Shown: positions 47,955-60,699 of the stretch, piece after piece
Layout of the letters: each line of letters starts with the position of its first letter
Numbering within the stretch: position 1 is the stretch's first letter
Source of the DNA: Stratiolaelaps scimitus
Taxonomy: Eukaryota; Arthropoda; Arachnida; Mesostigmata; Laelapidae
Direction of reading: 5' to 3'
Length of the DNA stretch: 64,000 bases
Assembly (NCBI GenBank): GCA_019614645.1
Contig: JABWDB010000004.1
Span: forward strand, 2,480,001 to 2,544,000
Program-made: the position numbers and the translations under genes
Notes under the pieces: generated by a model
What the model was told of the DNA's origin: nothing
What the model saw: the letters and a program-made list of their open reading frames with translations, nothing else
The model's database searches: none

Positions 47955-48035
47955 AGTGCGAGATTCGAACAAGCATGGACCCATCATTTACAGGAATACG
48001 TTGCACTTGATAGTCTGCTGGTGCTGCTGCTAAAT
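47955..48035 (-). repeat. tRNA-derived SINE-like relic
   Basis: On the minus strand, a box A-like TAGCAGCAGCACC (about 48031) is followed 61 bases later by GTTCGAATCTC (47960-47970), a good box B. Spacing resembles the 11.5-kb unit. No cloverleaf closes. Confidence 0.35.
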
Positions 48036-49761
48036 CAATGAAGATAGCATATACAAAACACAAGGACCCACATTATACGTGAACTGTATATACGGGGTTC
48101 CAAAACTGGGTCAAGTCGGCGCATATGCACCTGCTTGTTCATCGAACAGAAAATGGTTGTAACTATAGAAATTTGCATCGTCCTGACGCCAGACCGTAAC
48201 AATGCTGTTACCCAGCATCGTTGTTTCTATTCAGACACCTGCAGAAAATACTCTCTGACACAGCAGCGAACGGCGTGACATTTTCGCACTGAGTTTCTCG
48301 CGCCTGCCAGAAATTACGATCCGCAGAGGAGACATCCGCTTCCCCAACAGCTTCGTCACAGGGATTGCGTGCAATGCCTCGATAATAGGTTCTCAATCTC
48401 ACTCTTCCCGCCTTCCGCCAGATGTTATTGGCATGGGTACCGGGGTAAAAGTGAACCAGGATGTCTGTTCAATGGGAGAGCAAAGTGGGGCTTTTTATGA
48501 GACTTGGAAAGCGTTGCAGCGAGTGAGCGGTGGAATGCTCGACGACTCAATGGCCGAAATGCAGATGTTCATGTAGAACCAGATACGTAAACACACTCCA
48601 CAAACGAGGTTCTACGAAGATATGTGGCATATTCGCAACTTGGCGAAAATATGTGCGATTGGAAGAGCCACGGAGATATGGAGACCCCCATTCTACAAAA
48701 TAGGAAACTTCAACTATCCTAAAAGAAACACGATGGTGTATGCCATTCTCAACAGTGCGGCTGGATTTTTAGGGAATATAATACTAACAAATATATGTGT
48801 ATATTCAATGTTAATACAATGTGCAGCAAGGGATTATCCAAGCTTGATTTTACAAAGGGCAGCTAAGTACGCATGCAACAACAGTAAGAAATTGGAAACA
48901 GCCGTATTCCTGTGGTGAGAAACGTTCTCTCGGACCTTTCGTAGGAGAGAGAGAGAGAGACTAAGGTTAGCCGTTGCCGTTTGGGCCCTATATCTCCCAT
49001 GGAGGCTATCGCCTATGAAAAATAGGTGTCACATTCGTTCCCAGTCCTTTATCTAAATTTACTTCATTCAGCCTGTTTGATGTTCTCGTCTACGAGATGG
49101 CTTGTCGGGTCAAAGAAATACGAAATTAAATAAGTATCAAAATTGGCCTTTTTGAGAGGCGTGGCCTTTTTGAGAGGAATGCCTCTCGATACGCGTGTCT
49201 GAAAGCAGCTATATATCATAGATGGCAACAATGTACGTATGGTACAAAATACTTCAAGATACGCTGGCGTCCAGCCTTATTGAACATTGTGACGCGGAGA
49301 GCTTTTTTCTTCTTGACGCAGATTAAACTTCCGAGGAACATGTACTTGATGTTCGGAGCTACCTCTATGGTAGAATCGAAGCACTCGCAAAACGCGTAGC
49401 GACCCTGTACCGTTTGTTGAAAATAAATCTTGATTTAATTCTGTAGTATTCTGTTCGTTGGCAATAAATTTACGATTGAGTATTTGACAAGACGACAAGT
49501 ATTGATCCGGCCCAGCCAGCGACATGGAATGTGCATCTTGCCCAATCAGGGCCTTACCGCGAAGGTCTGTTTGTCACGCTGATACGATGCCGGCAACGAC
49601 TCCGCCACGAGTACAGTGCAATGTAGCTTGAACTCTTTGACACGATAAAATTACAATTCAAATAGAGTTTCCACCCAGCAATTGAATGGACACTACCGCA
49701 TTCACAGGCGAATGCTCAGGACAGTCAGAATTCGAGAACCCGCCCCTGATTAGTGAAAGCA

Positions 49762-49792
49762 ACAACAACAACAATAATAACAACAACAAATG
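49762..49792. repeat. (CAA)n/(ATA)n tract
   Basis: Mixed CAA and ATA triplets, encoding Asn runs in one plus frame. Confidence 0.85.
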
Positions 49793-50696
49793 TGTACGTT
49801 TTTCGAAGCTGCGAAAGGCCGCACCATTGTGCTTCCACCCGCCGATTCTCCGTGATTGTATCCTTCACTTCTTCGTGGCGGGGTCATCTCAAAAGAATCA
49901 GAACAAATAAACTCTAACCATCAGTTGTACGCAACGAGTCGAACTGTCATTTCCTAGGTTGTTTCAGAGATTGGGTCGTCAATGAATTGTGGTGGTGCGG
50001 TCAGGGGGCTAGTGAGGGGTGTGGGGCAAAGGGACGTTCATGATTTGTGGCTGACGTCAGCCACGTAGGCTGTCAGCGTACGGTTCGCCTTTGTCGTAAT
50101 CATCCAGGACAAACCGTGAAGCTGACCACAATTGAATTTACTATTATTGTTTGTTACAACAATAACATCAAAACAAGGATGACGTTTTGGAAGAGGGAGC
50201 TTTCCCCTTGCGTTGAGATGACGGTTTTGTTAGCCGGATGGTTTTCTCCCGTGTCGCCTGAGTGCTTTCGGTGTTCCGACCAAAAAATTAAAAGATTCAA
50301 TTTAATTGTGGTCGCTTGTATTTTGCTTGATGTTTTCGTGTATGTTTGGTTGTCTCAGAGCATCGCCTCAAAGTTTGCTAGAAAGAGATATTGTCAAATA
50401 ACATGCACAATAAGCCCTAGTTTAGAATGGGTCATGCCCCACAGCTGTGGTCGTGGACAGTGAGACCTCACACGGCACTTCAAGGCGAGTGGATTATTGG
50501 TCACTGTAATAGCTGAATTGGGATAACTATACGTGGAATTATCGCCTGTTAAGAGAATGACGACGGACCATGTAGAGTTCGTCAGCCAGATTTTAGTGGA
50601 ATGTGTACAGAATTTTGTGGGTTATTCCGGGCTGGATCTCGCTTACACTGAGTCAGTTGTCTATTCGGGAGGTATCATCTACCTTCTGCCTTAATG

Positions 50697-50715
50697 TGTG
50701 TGTGTGTGTGTGTGT
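50697..50715. repeat. (TG)n microsatellite
   Basis: About nine TG units. Confidence 0.95.
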
Positions 50716-50841
50716 ATTGCATGAAAACTAAGTGCATGGGGATATTGCACAATAAAAAGAAAGTACTTTCTAAAATCCGAAATTTAACCTCGCTCGATTT
50801 AGCCTCGATGCGAAATGAGTTCGTCATTTCGACCTTCCTAT

Positions 50842-51060
50842 AAAATTCATACCCTTAAGCGGGCTTTGAAGGAGAGTCTTAAAATAGCACAGAGAAGCGG
50901 ACTGGCAGCGCGTGAATTCAAGGAACATTTCGATGAGCCACATCATGGTCTCTACTGAGACGAACCGATTCTTGGATCATTGACTTCATTCGATCCGAAC
51001 CAAGCTCGGATGTAGATCAAATTATCGCCTACGAGAAAGTTCTATGAAATTGCAGCAATA
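50842..51060 (+). pseudogene. Possible Ty3/gypsy integrase C-terminal relic
   Basis: One frame with two stops reads LKRALKESLKIAQRSGLAAR, EFKEHFDEPHHGLY, then IKLSPTRKFYEI. This matches the order in gypsy integrase C-termini: a helical L..AL..A...A block, YD..H, a G-D-L-V segment, and K-L-S/L-P-R-x-x-G-P-Y/F. The G-P-Y core itself is replaced (RKFYE). The similarity is by eye and short, so a chance match is possible. No LTR or other pol part is adjacent. Confidence 0.35.
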
Positions 51061-54000
51061 AGGATGGCAAGGCTTGAAACGAAACGGTTACGAAATAGTT
51101 GGAGCGGGCGGAGCATATGTCCGAATTACTGACGAAGACTCTGTAGGCGACGCTTGGTATGGGCATAAGACCCTCGAAAGCTGTGAGCTCCCTACAAGAA
51201 GTAACAAATGCCGTGTCCCTTTGTCACGCTACTGTGGCGCGCGAATAGACGACACCCCGAAGCTGGCAAAAACCTGACGAAATGCTGCACAGCGGCGCCG
51301 AGGCTTGCCAGCGAAAGTGAGCTGAGTGGGGTTGGCCAAGGGAAAGAAAAGGACAAAGCCGACAATTACCGCAATACTGGTGGCCATCCACAAGCAAGCG
51401 TCGAACGAGCTTACTTCACCTGCATCCTTCATAGCTTAAGTGGTCACCACTCAAACTTGGTGACCCAAGTCCCGAACGTTATTTCCTACTCGTTGATGTC
51501 ATACCAAATCATGTAAAAATCACTTAACGTGAGGCAAATTAGTGGCTGGTGGCGCATTGCCTAGCGGACTCAAAATAACAAAATGGGGCCCTGGTCGCTT
51601 GTATTTATCGACTCAACGATGCTATTAACGTAGAATAGTGTATACTTGGTATATATTAATGATTTATCTCTGACTGTTATGTTTATATGTGCCCCCCCTT
51701 CCCGTTTTTTAATAAAATAATGAAGTATTCCATTATATTTTAAAAGGTGCACGCCACTCTGTAACACACCCACCGTCAGTGAATAATGGTGGATGTCAAT
51801 GATTGTGATAATGCGATAAACAATGGACCGGAACGGGAGATGCTGGCGAGATTGCAGCTTGGGTGACAAGTAATAAATGAGAGTCGCGATTACTCGGACT
51901 GTTCGGAAACCTCAAAATTCCCGACATTCCAGGGGTGGGCACACCTAATAGCGAAACATGAGAATGTAACATTATGTACTTAGAATTTCTAGGCTGACAA
52001 TTTGAGTAACGCACTGCTAGAGCCATTATAGATTGTGCGACAATCTTTATATATATATATATATTATATGCGAATAGTGATGTGTACTTCACAACAAAAT
52101 ACAAACATCACCCTTTTAGCATGGAAACTTTGCGAAATCACAGCAGGCCATGAAGACTCTAACAAAGGTCTATAACGGCGAACTATAGAGGTTTTTATAG
52201 AAAGATTTTTCGCTTAGAAATAGACAAATATATTATCATTGTGATGTCTAGCCCGGTACCGATGGGTGAAATATAAAAATTATAAGAACCATTTTGCCGC
52301 TTTTCGTTGCCCCTTCAAAATTTTGCCGTGGCACGTCCAGAGTACTATAGCTGAAACCGAGTGAGAGGAACAAAGAAAAAGTTGAACATTACACGACTCA
52401 TCTAGGTAAACGTGCGTTTCGACTTTGTGCAGGCTCAACCTTTGAACAGTGAACTGACGAAGACTTTCGTACAACTACCAGGCCAAGGTGGCAGTGTGAA
52501 CGTTGATCCTTATTAGGATAGAATAGAATAGACGACATCCCACACCTGATGCTTTTGCCTACTTGCGAGTAACAAGAAGCGAGTGTCCTATTGTCCTGGG
52601 GAAGCTATCTATTATATATATTTTTGCATACATTCTTAACATGGATGCCTCTCGGCGACACCTTCTGCGAAGCCGGTTCTCTTTGTCGTCGACGCATATA
52701 ACGCCCCCAGCACTAGCCCGGGGCAACAAAGCTTGGAATAGACCTCGACAATTTCCACCACAGCCTCTCCCGTATGATGCCAATATCGTTCTTTTCTGAG
52801 CAAAAATCTGGGTCGGACTGCGGCTGGTTTGGATGTGCTACATCGAAGAGCCAAGTGGAGTGCGGCGTTTTAATACTAGGCCAATATCTATCTATCTACC
52901 TATATATATATATATATATATAATATGTGGTCACAAACGCGCTTTAGTAGGCGTATTGCACTAAGAGCCTGTCTACGACAGTAACTATAATAAGTGATTG
53001 TTGGGAATTTAATCTATTAACGTTTGACATGACCTGAGAAAGATGGGATCTCTTGCAGCGGCAAGCTACGCCAGTAACTGCGATTGCTGTACAGTATACC
53101 TTATATGATGCCTACTGTCTGATATTGAAAATATGTATCCCAAGCAAAGAGGAAAGCTTGCTGCCCCTTGTAGTGTCCCAAAATCTCGATATGATATATA
53201 GGTATGTTTAGAATGTAAGGTCGACATCACCAATAGCCGAAGTAGAAGACTGCCTATCTCCACGGCCGTTGGAGAACTTCGGAGGTACTTCTACTACAAG
53301 GTGGGCCATGATAAGCCGAGCCCCACGTACAAATACGGAGGCCACACAGATGAAAGCAGACACAATGAATGGACTGTTGAATGGGCCCCGTGAGCACGTC
53401 TCGAAAGTGATATGAATCTGGCTCCTCGTATTAGCAGTGTTGAATACGGATAGTTGCAATGCATATTCATATTCAAAATAGTAGATTATACGTCGCGAAT
53501 GATCAGTTGCCTAATAATTATTGCCCGTTGATTATACACCATCTAACTGAATCTGGTTTTTGGGTATTATGCAATTTTGCGTATACTGCCCACCCCGAAA
53601 TTCAATCCTGCAAACGTGTCGCAGTTGTTAGGGACAGATACATTCGTAGAAGTGTCCACATTGAACACGCTGTGCATTTCCTTGCAGCTATCCATTGTAG
53701 GAAGCCGTAAGGTTCGCACGGTTTTGCGTGGATTGTGAACATCCAGGCGTCGATGCACCACTAGACATCTGCTTTCTACGTACATACCCCCTAATGGTAG
53801 TAGGTAATAATTCACTATAATGGAAAGAAGCAACCCACACGAACAGTTTGTCAACACAAACAGTGTGGACAACCCCGACAAGTGACGACTGGCCTGGAGA
53901 TGGAATACGACGATATTTGTGTTCGTAAGCCAAACAAAGGGGAATAAAAAACATGTGGGCAAGAACAAACGTACAGGGAATATAGACGCGAACGAGAATC

Positions 54001-54150
54001 TATTCTAGTAATCGATAGTGTAAGATAGGGCAGCTATTGCCAATCGATGGGAAGGAAATCAACGGCGGAGAACGTGTAGAGAAGAAGAAGAAGGTGGGGT
54101 TTTTCTTGAGATGGAAACCACCAAGGTTACAACACCACGGAGAAGTGAGA
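51061..54150. other. Non-coding stretch
   Basis: (TA)n tracts at about 52048-52066 and 52901-52922. A protein-like plus frame at 53219-53392 contains FYYKVGHDKPSPTYKY but has no recognised relative. Nothing else supported. Confidence 0.5.
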
Positions 54151-54165
54151 TATTCGCTGAGTGGT

Positions 54166-54455
54166 GCTCTCCGAACTCGGAAGGAAATGAGCTCGCCATC
54201 GCGGCTACCGTTGAATAACTCAAGAAAGTCGTCGACATCCCTCTAAAGGAGAGTGCAGTTTTGTTCGTTGACCTATGCTGCACGTTTGATGTTATGCAGC
54301 ACGAGATACTTCTGGCGATGTTATACAACAAACGCGTGGGTATTTGCCTGCGATCGTTCCTTCTCCTAGATTCCTATCTGACATGCTAAGGTCAATTTGT
54401 AAATGTTTCAGCCTATCTGTCTTCATTTATTCGTAGAGGGAACATTACAATGCGT
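54166..54455 (+). pseudogene. Non-LTR reverse transcriptase relic (motif A region)
   Basis: One frame, interrupted by two stops, reads SEGNELAIAATVE, LKKVVDIPLKESAVLFVDLC, CTFDVMQHEILLAMLYNKRV and LRSFLLLDSYL. This is the LINE RT block around motif A: (V/L)FVDL..AFD...H..LL..L...G+......SYL. The first catalytic Asp (FVDL) and the second Asp (TFD) are kept. No motif B or C follows. The form differs from both the 39.5-kb and 45.5-kb elements, so it is probably a third family. Confidence 0.55.
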
Positions 54456-54459
54456 ACGG

Positions 54460-57400
54460 ATGACTAGTGTGAATATATATATATATATATTTAGAATAAC
54501 GCACATATTGTAAGTTGCACAACCCCGTAAAGTGCTCAGTTATAAGCTGAAGAAGAAGATGATATCAGATAAGGTAAGAAGATTACAACGATAATACCGG
54601 ATAATTTAATTGTCAGAAAATTATGAAAATATGGAAGTCAATGAGCAAATGGCACTCGTTCCCTGGCAGACTAGTCCAAGACCTAAAGACAAAAACGAGC
54701 CGGTACAGTGATTAAATAAAAAAGAATGTACACTAATCCTTTTCGAACAGTTGGTGAACAGGGAAACTCTAAAATTACTCTGTAAAGCTACCTTTGTCTC
54801 GTTTCTATATCATTTAGACGACTTTTTGGGAGCTCACTTAAACACGAAAGTTGCATTGTAATCTCTAGCGCTCAGTCGAGCTTTGAAATGCGTCAGTGAA
54901 ATTCATAAGAGCAACGAGTCACATAATGGAAATATCAACGATAGCATTGGATAGCTTAATCTCCGCAAATATTATGGATGGTATTTGCCATGTTTCAGAG
55001 AAGTTAGCAAATGCTGCCTGCTGTGGCAAGCTTCCAACTCCCAGACGAAAATTGACACACAAGTACAATAGAAGAAGAAGACCTCAGGACCATAGCAATT
55101 CAAAAAAGTGAACCTGGATGACCCTCTCTATCTCAGCATACAGTGCAGACTCCGCACAGATGAAGCATGTTGGATCCGGAGTCAGATATTCAATACGATT
55201 CGGGTATTGGGGAGTTCAAATCTAAATCGAATATAGGTTATACAGTAAAGGCAATCCGATGAAGTCCGGTGCTTGTAACTTGAAAAGTTTGTCTTGTCGT
55301 AATAATATAGGCCAAATATATTTCCTGTATCAGAACGGACATAATGCTTATATCATATGGGCAGCTGAACTGTAAATAAACGCATATCAAATGTGATGAA
55401 TCCCGGTCCTTTTTGGCGTGTTGGTACCGTATAGACGTGGTGGTGTGTACTAAAAAGGGCCCTTCCTATCCGGCCAGAAATCTATCACCTGGAAAGCCAC
55501 ACACATCCACACCCTCACGCATGCGCCTACAGCTTAGACGGAATGTTGCATTGACCCTCTTGTTATGTGCCCCTGAACACCAACCTCACTTAGTAAGAGG
55601 CGAAGTTCGAGGAAGGCAAACTTTCTTAGTTACTTAAGGAAAATGAACGTGAGAATAGAGATCCTGACCCTGACGATGACCAGCCGTCGGTATACTTCAA
55701 CCAATTAGAAGGTCTGTGGATCAGCCGTTTGATCGATCAAAATGGCCTCAAGGGCGGCATGGCTGTGTAACAAACTCGGCTGCGCTGGCCATATTCTTCT
55801 GCTTGTGAAACAATATAAAACATTTACGAGCCCTCGTCGATTTTAAGCCCGACAGAACGAGCTCATTCTTATGATGGCAATATCTTCGTGTTAGAATTAG
55901 GTACACGGAAAATTGAACCGGCCTATTTTCAAATCGATCATGAACGTGTTTGCTTGCTCTGTCACTCGATTTTGGGATGATCACAAACGCTGGGACCGGA
56001 TTACGACTGTTCCGTACGGCGAAGTGGAGAGCCGTCGATGCACGATGCACAGTAATCCTACCGCTGGACTGTACTACCAGGCTAAAGGTTCAGATAGGCA
56101 CACTTGTGTTACCGGGTACAGTGTAAACACGCCATTCAATTTGTCTACCTCAAGATGAAGTGATAGACAGGACGAGGTCACACGCTAGACACTCTGCATC
56201 TGTATACCACGTTCGCAAAACATCTGTAGTTCCTGGGGGCGGGGGGGGGGTGCAAATATTTGTAGCCACTCAGACTGTGCGTTGTTAAACCAATAAATTG
56301 CAATGGCTACGAAAACCAATCATACACCAGTGGGCGAGAGACAGACGTCCATATGAGTCGACACAGACATCTCGGATGAAAGGCAAGGGATAGACTCTCA
56401 GCAGAGGTCGGTTTTAGCAAGGCAGAGGCGATTTTCCACCCACGTCAACCCCCCTGCACTGGATCGTCCCACTTTTATAGAGATTGGAATGTCTCTGCTG
56501 GTGTTCGCGCGTCTCAAGAACGACATCTCGAATCTCAGATTAGAATGGGGGTCTCAGAACGGGTCGGTTGCTTAGTCCTACACAGTTGGAATGTCTATGT
56601 GTAATCGAGTTGCTTTGGCATGACGTCCTACTGTAGCTGTGCTGAACGTTTTTACCATCGACCAGTGGTAGGGCTTCATCCTTGAGTGTAACTGCCTATG
56701 GTATAATGGATCGTAAGTCTCGAGCTTCCGCAGCTTTTTGTCTGACAGCCGGAGCTGTTCTCGTCGTATTCACGGACGAGGACATTGATACAGTGTCTGT
56801 TTGTGATGAAACGTGAGACCCTCGAGCAAGCATAGGTGAGATGAGGTCATGCGCGTTTTTGCCAGCGCGGTGATCATCGACTCTTGTCTCTCTTGCATAT
56901 TCTGATCTCAAAGGAGATTTTCTCCTCAGGGAAGTCGTTGAGAGCAGTGAAAATCGAGACGCTCTACCACGCTTAAGGTCCGCAGCACGTGGATTCGAAA
57001 TGCAGAGGCCAAGAAAGCACTGAGACAGAATATATAGCCCATCAGCTTGATCTAAGCGACCACTATAACGACGTAGCGGCGTGATCAATATACCACGAGA
57101 TGTGTGCCCAGTTTCTTCTTAACTGGATCTCAAAACAGCAGGGACCATTGAGAAAACATTATATCACGGCACGTTTGTTTGAGCGAATTTAGCTGCGTGC
57201 TGAAGTGATTTTCTTTACTAAGTATAATATTATGTTAATCACGCTGTTATTTACTACAATATGTAAAGATAGACACCGCCCGATCAAAAAACCACTATGA
57301 CAAATGGATATCCGACTTGTATAATACAACGACAAGCCCATTGAACTTGGGACATGTACAAGCACATTTGCGAAACATAAATTTGAAGTGCGTTATATGG

Positions 57401-58995
57401 AGTGGGCAGATCAGAGGTGGTGATGGACCTGTGGTAAAATGATGAAACCGACTCGGCCATTCAACACGAGAGGGTGCCCGCACAGAACAGAAACCTGGGG
57501 TGAGAACCCCAAGAAGAGTGTAATGAGTACACAAGCTTCCGGTGAAAACGAAACCTTAAGGCATTTACGACCTAGGCACAAGAAGGAAGAAAAGGAGGAC
57601 TGAAAGAAAGGACTTCACGAGGGCTAGGGTTGTCGATAACAGATCCGACCTGCGCACCTTTTTTTCGATATCATTATTATTATTAAAGTGCACAGCAACG
57701 TGGCGTTTTATCTTGGAACACCGTCTGTTTTTATTTACCTGTTTCAAAATTTGTTCCTGCAATACTGATCTAAATATAATAGCATATATATCTCCGCTCA
57801 TTTATGTCGAGTCTCGTATCGATGCAAGTCGTCAACGTGCCATCGTGGCATTGCATGCTATATATCATATTTACATGTGAATATGGAATTGTTTCACAAA
57901 TGAGGACATATTCTTAATGTAGTATATACGAATTACTTCTTGCAAGGTCATCTCGAAAACTAGTTATAGATTCTCCATCCGTACAATCACCAGGCTTCTG
58001 TCAATTAGCTTCCTGTAGTCGGTGATACCATCGTGGAACATACACGTTTATGGGGTTGCAGGCCCTCCAATTACCCAATTAGGCCCTCCAAGCTTGAGCC
58101 GTATTTTATATTATTATCATTACTATATTACTGGTCAGCACTAGACACGTAGAGCCGAGTGCAGAGGGTTCAGCAATCAGGAGCTTAAGTTACGAGAATC
58201 GTGTCGTCAGTGGGCTTTCGCGAGTCGACGTGTTCATATGAAAGGGTGGAGGAGTTGTGTCACCTCGAGGAGAACATAGTTCGAAGTGATGGCAATGATT
58301 ATTGCAGTTGTAAGGAAAGCCGCAACGTAATTGTACTCGCACTACTGGGTGCAGCACCGAGAGCAAGAGGTGGTGGTGGTGAATTTTTGGCATATTAACC
58401 AAACATGGTTGGTGCGTGGATGTGAATATATTCGTACAAATAGGATGTCAATTGTTACATATCGTCGTATGTATGTTTGTACAAGATCTTCTAGAAATAA
58501 AGCCTCAGTAATTTTTTAAGCAATCAGCCGATTTGTTTTCGATTGAAGACAAAATTCGTATAAAACATAGTAAATATAGTACTGGATGCAACACAATGTT
58601 AGAGCTGTTTTGTGGCATGGCGTGAATTGAATCCGTTACATGTGAGCTTTCCACAGAGCGATTAAGCCATTCGGCTGAATGCGGCAATTGAGTTTTATGT
58701 TTAATGTGCTCTTTGCGACGGCCAACGTTGCCGAAGTATCACTGTTACACATGTTGAAATTGCTCGCATCGAGTTGTTGCCTCGATGATTGAGATGATTT
58801 TCGAAGTGTTCTCGACATGTTGGAGTCTAGTGATACAAACTTCAATTACATTATCCATATATATTCGCTTGTAGTCTTCAGATATGAAAACAATTGTATG
58901 GTGAGTGTAGAACCAGTTACAGTTATGCAGCTATAGCACAGCGGTGCATAACACCCTGCCAGCCGTGAATTTCGATACGGAGATCGTCTGCCGTC
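54460..58995. other. Non-coding stretch
   Basis: (TA)n at 54474-54491; a G-run at about 56235-56250. The 130-codon minus frame at 56696-57088 is rich in Ser, Arg and Thr and reads like protein; after its stop a shifted frame remains open (peptide AVTLKDEALPLVDGKNVQ). No family recognised. Confidence 0.5.
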
Positions 58996-59950
58996 TAAGC
59001 CACGATGGCGAACTACCACAAATACTATTTCAAGGCTGGCCTTTGTCTGCCGCTATTGGCTATGAGAAGGCGCAGAGTCACAGCTCCATATTGACAAGCT
59101 ATACGACGTAAAACCCGTGCAGTGCTAGTAACGTTCAAGTAGCGCTGATGTCTTCATCTATTTTGCACCGTCAAGCGTGTCACTCACTTGAATGTGAAGT
59201 TTGTATTGACATACGGCGGGGGCGTGGTTTCGGTCTCTCGCTGTATTTATTATACAAGTAGCGGCTCATATATTATACGATATGGGCACCGTTCCCAAAT
59301 GGATACGGGGCGGCCTGGGAAATACAACGACATCAAACTACTTGAGCCAGCTTGTCGCTAGCTGTAGATGAAAGAACGGTGTAAGAACCGACGACCTCTA
59401 TCTCGAGTTGAGAGTCAGATCGGTGACACGAATCACTTCACCTTCACCAATCCACATTTATGATTCGATTGCATTACAGTATAACAACGACGTATTCATC
59501 TACTTAGACTTTTGTATAGGATTTCATAATGTTTTTTTCTCGAACCATTGATTGACTCTATACCGTTCGTCGTTCGTTGATCTACAGCTAGCGATATGGC
59601 TCAAGTAGTTTTATGTCGTTGTATTTCCCAGGCCGCCCCGTGTCCATTTGGGAACGGTGCCCATATCGTATAATATATGAGCCGCTACTTGTATAATAAA
59701 TTCAGTGCAAAACCGAAACCACGCCCTCGCCGTATGTCAATACAAACTTCACACTCAAGTGGAGTGACACGTTTGACGGTGCAAACTAGATGAAGACGTC
59801 AGCGCTACTTGAACGTTACTACCACTGCACGGGTTTTACGTCGTATCGCCTGTCGATACGGAGCAGTGACTCTGCGCCTTCTCATAGCCAATGATGGTAG
59901 ACAAAGGCCAGCCTTGAAATAGTATTTGTAGTAGCTCGCCATCGTAGCGG
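58996..59950. repeat. Long inverted repeat, about 370-bp arms, 200-bp spacer
   Basis: The left arm runs from CGATGGCGAACTACC (59003) to about 59370. The right arm, from about 59577 to TAGCTCGCCATCG (ending 59944), is its reverse complement with roughly one difference in ten by eye and a few small indels. Blocks of 30 bases or more are identical, for example the part reading CCGTTCCCAAATGGA. The arms do not encode a recognised protein. The similarity decays within about ten bases beyond 59003 and 59944. Possibilities are a foldback/long-TIR transposon, two inverted copies of one repeat flanking a LINE scrap, or a local inverted duplication. Confidence 0.9.
59430..59550 (+). pseudogene. RT-like fragment in the spacer of the inverted repeat
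   Basis: Frame reading IYDSIALQYNNDVFIYLDFC then IGFHNV resembles the LINE RT motif A context (…D.V.YLDF.KAFD.V). The first Asp is kept and the second (FD) reads His. Only about 35 residues match, so confidence is limited. It ends at a stop after RTID. Confidence 0.4.
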
Positions 59951-60690
59951 CATAGACTTCAGGCCATCTCTATATCGTAAAAGGACTCCAAGCGTTACGT
60001 TAGATAGATTCTAGTTGTCAATTATGTGTTAAGCCAATCAAACACAACGAATGGACAATGACAAGCAACTCAATGGTCATCACAAAAATCACGTGTCACC
60101 ATGAGCAAACGGGAATGAGTGCGGTGCGAAAATAAATTCGCTTTATGCATCATCTAGGCCTGTGAAGTTCACATGCGTTTTCTGTGAGGGCAACGTACGA
60201 GCGAATTGTGCGAAAAATATATGTCTGTTAATGAGAGGAAAATGTTCGTCAAAAGTAGCAGAGCATGTTTAAGATGTTAAGAATAAAATAATTTCGCGAA
60301 CGGATGTCGTGAGAATGTCGTGCATCCGGTTTGTAGAGGCAGGCATTATGTATTATACTAATCTGTCGTAGAAAACCAATTAAATCCTCTGATACCTCTC
60401 CAAATGAACGCGGCAATTTTCTCCAACAACTCTTGGGGGTATCGAAAACGGTGAGTCAAGAATTACACAGGTTAACTTTACGGCGACAGTTCAGATCCAA
60501 GTACCACTGTCACTATTCACTGAGTCATCTTGCCAGAGGTAACTTGCGCCTTGGCGCAAGTGAGTGCCAATAAAACCTCTAAGCTCCAGCTTTTGAGATG
60601 TCTGGCACATATCTTCAACTTGATAGGTTAGTTATCGCCAATAACTATTCAGGCGAAAGTGGTCGACTGAGACATAGAGGCGTGATTAAA
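59951..60690. other. Non-coding stretch
   Basis: No feature recognised between the inverted repeat and the BEL/Pao relic. Confidence 0.5.
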
Positions 60691-60699
60691 CATATTCGA

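Larger units (their letters stand above)
47025..50835. other. Non-coding stretch
   Basis: Contains a (TA)n tract (about 47452-47468), a SINE-like relic (47955-48035), a GA run (48950-48962), an 18-base tandem pair GGCCTTTTTGAGAGGCGT at about 49145-49180, a CAA/ATA tract (49762-49792) and a TG run (50697-50715). The hydrophobic frame 48622-48918 (98 codons) and a frame at 50179-50463 with one predicted membrane segment are unrecognised. Confidence 0.5.

Noticed and set aside
50047..50463. 138-codon ORF with one hydrophobic segment
   Set aside because: Starts at GTG; the ATG-initiated part is about 95 codons; no homology recognised and no promoter or splice evidence.
58934..58980. tRNA-like boxes left of the long inverted repeat
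   Set aside because: Box A to box B spacing of about 36 bases is too short and box B lacks the GGTTC start.
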